A stretch of 20,220 nt of DNA from Bacteroidales bacterium (GTDB lineage: Bacteria; Bacteroidota; Bacteroidia; Bacteroidales; Paludibacteraceae). The stretch is from contig CAAGFD010000130.1 of the NCBI GenBank assembly GCA_900769035.1, positions 1 through 20,220 of the forward strand. The letters are read 5' to 3'. This document shows positions 16,001 to 20,220 of this stretch, one piece after another (the first letter of the stretch is position 1; each line of letters starts with the position of its first letter). A program made the position numbers and the translations under genes. The notes under the pieces were generated by a model. The model saw nothing but the letters and a program-made list of their open reading frames with translations, made no database searches and was not told where the DNA came from.

Positions 16001-17827
16001 ATCTTTGTCACCACCTTTAGGGTTAGCACCCTTCACCCAGCGATAATTGATATTTACATTACCGTTGGTATCGGCAACGAAAGCCTCGGACTTGAAGTCG
16101 ACGCGGAGAAGGACGATAGATTCTGAGATACCATTCTCGGCATCGATAAGTTCTTGTTGCGTTTTAATACCACAAGCAGTAATACCCTCGAGCGATTGTA
16201 CCGGGTTTTTAGAAGTATAGATACGAATATCGTCTATACCGAAGTCATTACCGGAGCCTGAGTTGTTGTTGTTTTCAATACGCACACGGTAGTTGGCATA
16301 GTTTTGCTCACCAAGTTTAACTTCGAAGAACACTTGATACCAATCACCGGCTGTATTATATCTAAAAGTATTGCTACCTGTAGTAAAAGATTGAAGGCGA
16401 GTTTCATTACCACCCTCATCAATTCCGGAAAGAATGATATTAAGATTAGGCAAAGTATTGGATCCTGCAAAGTTATTAACCCAAGCTGAGATATACACAC
16501 TACTATTCGGGCAGAGGTTACCCTCGATAACGAGGTTAGCCACAAGGCCCGGAGCCTCATTAGCATCTACATATAAGAAACATCCCGTACCCGGATTATT
16601 ATGGTCTCTCACACTTGTAGGACTATTACCAACCCAAGAAGCACCGGAAGGAACACTCTGAAGTATAGCATATTCACTCCAATATGGGAATTTAGAATCA
16701 TTTTTTTTGTTATTACCGGCAGAACCGCTACCATATGGGTAAACAAATCCATAAGAACATTCATCCCAATTCAAATGTTTACTTGAAATAACAAACTTAT
16801 CTGTTCCGGTAGACGAATAATTTACTGTATCCAAAAATTCAGGAGCGACATCGAAATCCTGTTTTGCAGCGAGATTATATTTCTCGTCCATCTCTGCGTT
16901 GGAAACTATAGTGCCGTGATAAGGACCAACTTCCGTTGTATCTTTTCCCTCAACTTTCCAACGAGCTATTTTATAATCACCGCTACGTAACTCAAAATAG
17001 TGAGTATTACCGGCAGACGGCGCAATTACTTGATACATACGGTTGGCAGTACAAGTAGCAGATAAACTTTTATATGTTTTTCCACCATTTGTACTACGAT
17101 ACATTGTGCAAGAGGTAATTTGAGTTTGGCTACTTGCATTACCGGAATAGTAGCAAGAAGTACTACCATTAGAGTTCATTGCTGTAGTAAGCAAAATAGT
17201 AGCACCTGCAGGAGCAAAGAAATTATAATCCTCGTAAGGTTTATCGGTATTTATTTTAGTAGCAATATCGGAAGCGGGACGAATATCGAAGATAACACGA
17301 TAAGAGAGGGTTGGCTCTACCACTGTAGAAAGTTTGGAACCACTCTTTGTAATTTGAAAATCGGTATAGCTGGACACGTCACACGCTATCTTAACCTGAG
17401 AACCATCAAAAGTAATAGAAACCGCCGGCTGTATTTCTAAATCACTACCCTCTTGATAAGTAATCGCACCAAAATTAGTTTTATAAATAGTGCTCCCAGC
17501 AGCAGTATAAGTAAGACCACTAACCACTGCTGACATAGAATCGGTAGTATAGTCATACCAACGGCTATAACCTTTTAACCTATTTATTTGAGAAGCAAGA
17601 GGCATCGTAAGAGTGCGACTTTCGCCGGACTTCATATAATAAACATAAGTGAGTTCGTGCACCGGCTGCATTCCGCGTGCGTCAAGTGAGGCATTTCCTT
17701 GACCCGGTGAATGGGTAAACGTAATACTATAAGGGGTTTGAGCCATTGCTACCATCGAAAACAATAGCACTAAACACGACAAAAAAAATCTACGGACTGC
17801 TCCGTCCGTATTACCAACTATACTCAT
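13058..17827 (-). CDS. Giant secreted protein with T9SS C-terminal sorting domain
   Basis: A 1589-residue surface or secreted protein. The signal peptide covers about residues 1-29 (RRFFLSCLVLLFSMVAMA, cleavage before Gln30). The body is beta-rich and low in Lys clusters. A jelly-roll or MAM/CBM-like module lies at about 400-540 (GTGCFLYVDANEAPG through GNDFGIDDIRIYT), a fold often involved in glycan or protein binding. The last ~50 residues (INIYDVAGHLIKE... KLPVGVYVMEVRT... NNKVIIK) form a type A-like T9SS sorting domain, so the protein should cross the outer membrane through the T9SS and may be attached to A-LPS by PorU. No protease, lipase or glycoside hydrolase motif was found, so an adhesin or structural role is possible but unproven. 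The ATG at 17827 is the only reasonable start. It heads a two-gene operon with the VPLGD-tail protein. Confidence 0.75.
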   Translation of the reverse strand: MSIVGNTDGAVRRFFLSCLVLLFSMVAMAQTPYSITFTHSPGQGNASLDARGMQPVHELTYVYYMKSGESRTLTMPLASQINRLKGYSRWYDYTTDSMSAVVSGLTYTAAGSTIYKTNFGAITYQEGSDLEIQPAVSITFDGSQVKIACDVSSYTDFQITKSGSKLSTVVEPTLSYRVIFDIRPASDIATKINTDKPYEDYNFFAPAGATILLTTAMNSNGSTSCYYSGNASSQTQITSCTMYRSTNGGKTYKSLSATCTANRMYQVIAPSAGNTHYFELRSGDYKIARWKVEGKDTTEVGPYHGTIVSNAEMDEKYNLAAKQDFDVAPEFLDTVNYSSTGTDKFVISSKHLNWDECSYGFVYPYGSGSAGNNKKNDSKFPYWSEYAILQSVPSGASWVGNSPTSVRDHNNPGTGCFLYVDANEAPGLVANLVIEGNLCPNSSVYISAWVNNFAGSNTLPNLNIILSGIDEGGNETRLQSFTTGSNTFRYNTAGDWYQVFFEVKLGEQNYANYRVRIENNNNSGSGNDFGIDDIRIYTSKNPVQSLEGITACGIKTQQELIDAENGISESIVLLRVDFKSEAFVADTNGNVNINYRWVKGANPKGGDKDSILNLNYVNEHSSGKYGTYVVKKNKTWGEIDDTLRFNSINEFILREDRPVFDGEVFSLQEQVVRPGGVDTVPVLYIVHKSAEFKKYSTYSCLVSADATFRADCGGLYTTKVQNCKQLLIDGVPQELVNLRFKTLSGERDYELSTQVYYNDPNNKGQVATATPICDWIVGVDDRFIQANLTRAFMHFRAEYFNEEASVNQPVKGTFTQADLDILLKYEQYITLRRSSITTNLPGDGTTVQYIVYPIQGSCNDSTIPVCPNPMRIRLRSDVKYSYGKQDINSMPEDIQGAPAIVRIAHSKVNKENNKFVLKINEVKGKPEVGTNMYLYRTNDTDAQSHVGEVVYTFSGTIREENEIEFTRNDNSINMVPGYDYKFSARYNTQPFDTAYGCFIVNVVPDLVFYSPKAGNPTWHNDENWVDSLGNAALIPVEGTKVILPVGSTDLVYFDTTSFAEVEGTTYHLNYIYGFRPTTCGSIYFPWGAKISGQQFLTYDSASVDVPVTKGAYSLFGLPLKKVFSGDLYMPKAGDVKGNDFRFNGAQCDNRITNKIKQKVYNSTTTFWSYTKGNTIDSVSTAVAGWGNPSNSLSEEYVNTAVAVQAVDTAVQEFIQLPKKDNTYYFYAIRKATGEEYQVPEKFGKADITRGEDCFKLIYDGRYETPDMTLNYKNVEPDSWFLVTNPFMGDLSVSALMAANPGIIDGFYYTFKDGEMNAEPVTSESKIQPAGAFFVHAKNASRSLDITFNPDMVENTNTISKSPAPAHAPANDYQKLTIIAQNDEYRSIATIQEDAFGVNEYNTQEDADMLLFNDKLTPFGVYTRVDNKPLMVNMVHTIEMVPLSVSIIDTTVKDVVITFTGAEKFTSPVYLYDALTDESRRIYSGMTVDFSGLESDAVRYYLNIDRPNIITADDNMTDDSDVIITNDIEGVHCYSQSEILAINIYDVAGHLIKECRNINDNKFSIKLPVGVYVMEVRTIDTVSNNKVIIK

Positions 17828-17900
17828 AATCTAAGCTTTAAGTAATAATTAATAATTGTTTGTTCTTAATAAAATTTCTTTGAGGTTAATTTAAAATTCC

Positions 17901-17925
17901 AATAGATGATAAGTAATCATCTATT
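17901..17925. promoter_or_regulatory. Perfect 10-bp inverted repeat at the predicted mRNA 5' end
   Basis: AATAGATGAT (17901-17910) and ATCATCTATT (17916-17925) are perfect inverted repeats with a 5-nt loop. The nearest -7 box (17933-17940) predicts transcription starting almost exactly at this hairpin. It could be a 5' stabilising stem-loop, in the manner of ompA mRNA, or an operator for a dimeric regulator. The repeat is seen; the role is inferred. Confidence 0.5.
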
Positions 17926-17932
17926 TGCGTCG

Positions 17933-17967
17933 CAAATTTACAAAAATATCCAATCACCCCCCCCCAA
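17933..17967 (-). promoter_or_regulatory. Cargo-operon promoter with tandem -7 boxes and a G9 tract
   Basis: On the minus strand TTG (17965-17967) leads straight into a nine-G run (17957-17965), then eight bases, then TATTTTTG (17941-17948) and, abutting it, TAAATTTG (17933-17940). Both octamers fit TAnnTTTG. The TTG-to-box spacers are 16 and 24 nt, either side of the usual ~19-21. Length changes in the G tract would therefore shift the promoter toward or away from optimum. Confidence 0.5.
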
Positions 17968-18221
17968 TTTTGTGTTAAATTAATTTAACAAAAAAACATT
18001 ACCAACAAGCTAATTGTCAATTATTTGCATTATTTAATATGTCAAATATACACATTAAAAGGGCTGTATGTTAATTATACTTAAATATATTCTTATACAA
18101 CAAAGCAGAGGAAACTCACAGCTATTAGTGGTATTTTGGGCACACAAACAGAAAAACCACATTTTCAGCAACACAAAAGAATTTAAAAAGAAAAAATGAT
18201 TTTTTTCGCGATTTTGGTATT
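17968..18221. other. AT-rich intergenic stretch without a supported gene
   Basis: Between the cargo-operon promoter and the sufE terminator lie about 250 AT-rich bases. I see no tRNA, no RNA-gene core, no repeat array and no convincing coding sequence. The only ATG-initiated reading frame (18068-18199, +) encodes 43 residues of compositionally random, Lys-rich sequence with no promoter. Confidence 0.5.
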
Positions 18222-18261
18222 TTTTGAAACAAAGAAAGAGAGCCCCGAAGGACTCCCTTTC
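18222..18261 (-). terminator. Intrinsic terminator of the aroA-sufE unit with UUCG tetraloop
   Basis: In minus-strand RNA 18250-18261 and 18234-18245 form a 12-bp stem, including two G-U pairs, closed by C(UUCG)G, one of the most stable RNA tetraloops. A U-rich tail (UUUGUUUC) follows. It lies about 80 bp beyond the sufE stop codon. Confidence 0.8.
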
Positions 18262-18342
18262 CCACTTCTATCAAATACAATAATATTAGTTTAAAACACT
18301 ATAAAAGACGAGGTTTTCTACCCTTTTCAATAGCAAAACTCT

Positions 18343-18780
18343 CTATTGTTTGGCCTGAAATGCAATAGCACATAGCTTCATGTGCTGCATCATAGAGTAC
18401 AACCCATTACTTCGTGTTGGGGATAGATGCTCTTTTAGTCCTATAGCATCTATAAACCCGAAATCAGTAGATGCTGCCTCGGAAACGGTAACGCCGGAAA
18501 GGACCTTGATAAGCAAAGCCACTATACCACGTACAATAAGGGCATCACTCTCTCCCCAAAAATATATTTTTCCTTCTCGCTCTTCACAATAAATCCACAC
18601 TTGACTCTGACAGCCGGATATTTCGTATTGAGGCAATTTATATTCAGCGGGATATGGTGGCAATTCATTACCTAACTCAATAAGGAACTGATACTTATCC
18701 ATCCAATCGTCGTACATGGATACCTCATCAACGATGATTTCTTCTCTTTGCGAGAGTGAGAGATTAGTAAAATCTTCCAT
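18343..18780 (-). CDS. sufE: Cysteine desulfuration protein SufE
   Basis: A 145-residue cytosolic sulfur-transfer protein. SufE takes persulfide sulfur from the cysteine desulfurase SufS and passes it to the SufBCD scaffold during iron-sulfur cluster assembly. The acceptor cysteine is Cys57 in YEISGCQSQVWI, preceded by the LPPYPAEYKLP loop typical of the family; the GESDALIVRGIVALLI helix and the GLKEHLSPTRSNGL segment are also diagnostic. Length is normal (E. coli SufE has 138 residues). It starts 20 bp after aroA on the same strand and is probably cotranscribed. No other suf gene is in the window. Confidence 0.93.
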   Translation of the reverse strand: MEDFTNLSLSQREEIIVDEVSMYDDWMDKYQFLIELGNELPPYPAEYKLPQYEISGCQSQVWIYCEEREGKIYFWGESDALIVRGIVALLIKVLSGVTVSEAASTDFGFIDAIGLKEHLSPTRSNGLYSMMQHMKLCAIAFQAKQ

Positions 18781-18800
18781 AATTTAAAATAATAAGAGAA

Positions 18801-20039
18801 TTATAAACCCGTAATATCGGCAAATGCAGAGAATGATTTCCAGAAATTAGGATATGACTTAACCACCGAATCGTGTCCGTCTAACTTAATTTTCTGTCGC
18901 AGACCCACAAGTGAGAGCGACATTGCCATGCGATGGTCGTTATAAGCATTCAGCACTACATTCTCTTGCGATGCATATCTTCCCCCGATATACTTAAGGC
19001 TATCGGCACGGCTCTTTACATCATATCCGCATTTGGAGAGTTCGCTGACCAATGCCATAGTTCGATTGCTCTCTTTAGAACTGAGGGTGTTAGCTCCTTG
19101 AATTTCGAAAGGAATCTCTTTTATAGCGGCTGCAACGGCAATAGGCATTATAGCATCGGGATTATTGATGCAGTCGAAAAAGAGATAAGGTTTTTCATAC
19201 CCTACATATTGTATCTGCACGCCCTGTTTATGCTCGATAGTCTTCACTCCGAGTTGCTCGAAATAGTTGCAAATCTGCACATCCGGTTGCGGAGAAAAGT
19301 TGTTCAAACCATTGAAAACGAGGGTTCCGTCTTCTATAACCGACAGCATAGCATACCACACTGCAGCGGCGGACCAGTCGCGTTCGTACCACAATGTATT
19401 GGAGAGGCGGAAAGTAGAGCGAGGAATAGTGATTACGCGATCTACTATTTGCACATCCACACCGCATTGCTTAAGCACATAAGCGGTAAGTTTTATATAC
19501 GATGCAGACACCGGTTTTCCTAGCATATTGATAACGAGACCATGAGGGAGAACAGGAGCTATAAGCATGAGGGCGGAGATGAATTGGCTACTCATGATAG
19601 CTGAAATCGACACCTCCGTGCCTTTAATTTTCGAACCTTTGATTCGTAGAGGGGCACAGCCGTACTTGTCGGCATAAGTGATATTTGCCCCGATATGTTT
19701 CAACGCATCCACAAGAGGGTCGATAGGGCGCATACAGAGGCGGTCGGTACCGGTAATAAGGAATTCTCCCGGGCGTAAAGCACAATAGGCGGTAAGGAAT
19801 CGGAGGGCGGTACCTGAATCCTGAACATTCACCGTACACAAATCACCTTGAGGAGCCTCGAATATCTGCTTTAGTGCAGCATGAAGTATTTTTATATCAC
19901 GACAATCGTTTTCGTCGATGTCCAATAACTTTTCATTAAGAGCATTGATTATTAAAAGTCTGGCTCTGATACTTTTAGAGTAAGGGAGTTCTATCATTCC
20001 CTCAACTGAAGAATAAGAAGAAAGGGGTTCAATAATCAT
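18801..20039 (-). CDS. aroA: 3-phosphoshikimate 1-carboxyvinyltransferase (EPSP synthase)
   Basis: A 412-residue cytosolic enzyme that joins phosphoenolpyruvate to shikimate 3-phosphate, the sixth step of the shikimate pathway toward aromatic amino acids and chorismate. Conserved sites are visible in order: LPYSKSIRAR (substrate-binding Lys-Ser and Arg), DSGTALRFLTA, GTDRLCMRPI (PEP-binding Arg), SSQFISALML (shikimate phosphate), DWSAAAVWYA, NNPDAIMPIA (catalytic Asp), SSKESNR (Glu) and YNDHRMAM (His-Arg), ending with SYPNFWKSF. All key residues are present, but the first loop diverges from the usual GSKSxSNRAL. It is somewhat shorter than the 427-residue E. coli enzyme. It follows the kelch-like gene by 48 bp and precedes sufE by 20 bp. 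Confidence 0.93.
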   Translation of the reverse strand: MIIEPLSSYSSVEGMIELPYSKSIRARLLIINALNEKLLDIDENDCRDIKILHAALKQIFEAPQGDLCTVNVQDSGTALRFLTAYCALRPGEFLITGTDRLCMRPIDPLVDALKHIGANITYADKYGCAPLRIKGSKIKGTEVSISAIMSSQFISALMLIAPVLPHGLVINMLGKPVSASYIKLTAYVLKQCGVDVQIVDRVITIPRSTFRLSNTLWYERDWSAAAVWYAMLSVIEDGTLVFNGLNNFSPQPDVQICNYFEQLGVKTIEHKQGVQIQYVGYEKPYLFFDCINNPDAIMPIAVAAAIKEIPFEIQGANTLSSKESNRTMALVSELSKCGYDVKSRADSLKYIGGRYASQENVVLNAYNDHRMAMSLSLVGLRQKIKLDGHDSVVKSYPNFWKSFSAFADITGL

Positions 20040-20087
20040 TTAAAACATTATTTTATTCAACAAAATAATAGAGCAATATAGCTATAA

Positions 20088-20220
20088 TCATTTTACAAAT
20101 CCGGGCATTGAAGAGAAGCAGATAGCCCTCCAAACGTCTTGAATAGATGTATTCTCCGAGCCTCTACCACCGATAAGGTACATAATGCCGTTTGCAGACA
20201 CAACGCCACTGGCAGCATAA
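20088..20220 (-). CDS. C-terminal end of a kelch-like / DUF6242-type protein (partial)
   Basis: Only the last 43 codons are in the window, ending at TGA 20088-20090. They read YAASGVVSANGIMYLIGGRG, then SENTSIQDVWRA and a short tail. The pattern NGxMYLIGGRG...DVWRA is a kelch blade, and the ending resembles the last repeat of Bacteroidales DUF6242 beta-propeller lipoproteins, which close with a D/N-V-W motif. The signal sequence and number of blades are outside the window. It lies upstream of aroA on the same strand, and no terminator separates them. Function unknown. Confidence 0.55.
   Translation of the reverse strand, partial: YAASGVVSANGIMYLIGGRGSENTSIQDVWRAICFSSMPGFVK

Noticed and set aside
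17901..17967. Invertible promoter, as used for phase variation in Bacteroidales
   Set aside because: The inverted repeat is a compact hairpin with a 5-nt loop. No matching repeat lies on the other side of the promoter and no recombinase gene is present.
18068..18199. A 43-codon open frame between the cargo gene and sufE
   Set aside because: Low-complexity Lys-rich product, no promoter, and AT-rich intergenic composition.
20047..20069. 8-bp A/T-only hairpin between the kelch-like gene and aroA
   Set aside because: Stem without G or C and no following U-tract; expected by chance in AT-rich DNA, so not called a terminator.

Overview
The window looks like chromosomal DNA of a low-GC member of the Bacteroidales that has a type IX secretion system (T9SS). 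Four things point there. There is a gingipain-type C25 protease. A very large secreted protein ends in a T9SS type A-like sorting domain. The outer-membrane and lipoprotein genes are of Bacteroidetes families. Recurrent promoter boxes fit the Bacteroidetes -7 consensus TAnnTTTG. I cannot name the species; the T9SS cargo argues against a typical gut Bacteroides and for a Porphyromonas/Tannerella/Paludibacter-like lineage.

Layout. 1-1378 (-): the N-terminal half of a C25 protease, broken by an in-frame TAA at 218-220, with the same frame continuing to the window edge. 1379-1769: divergent promoter region with two hairpins in the protease leader. 1770-3125 (+): rsmG and a glyoxalase-II-like metallo-hydrolase. 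3245-3661 (-): rnpA. 3834-5993 (-): an EF-G paralogue whose catalytic histidine is replaced by serine (EF-G2/FusA2 type). 6338-8029 (-): an Omp28-like thioredoxin-fold lipoprotein. 8288-12139/12166 (-): a TonB-dependent receptor followed by a beta-helix-type lipoprotein. 12283-17827 (-): a 1589-residue T9SS cargo protein and, 4 bp downstream, a 256-residue protein with a VPLGD/transmembrane/basic C-terminal tail. 18343-20220 (-): the end of a kelch-like protein, aroA and sufE.

Most transcription units are delimited by visible signals. Strong intrinsic terminators follow fusA2, the Omp28-like gene, the TonB-receptor operon, the cargo/tail operon and sufE. TAnnTTTG boxes precede the protease, rsmG, rnpA, the Omp28-like gene, the TonB receptor and the cargo gene. 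The middle 11.5 kb (6338-17827) is therefore three separate cell-envelope transcription units in tandem, flanked by housekeeping genes for translation, RNA processing, the shikimate pathway and Fe-S assembly.

The best candidate for something undescribed is the two-gene cargo/tail operon at 12283-17827. Its promoter holds a nine-base C/G homopolymer next to tandem -7 boxes, and its transcript probably starts with a perfect 10-bp hairpin. Other points of note are the GTPase-defective-looking EF-G, the nonsense codon in the protease, and the TonB receptor paired with a beta-helix lipoprotein rather than SusD.
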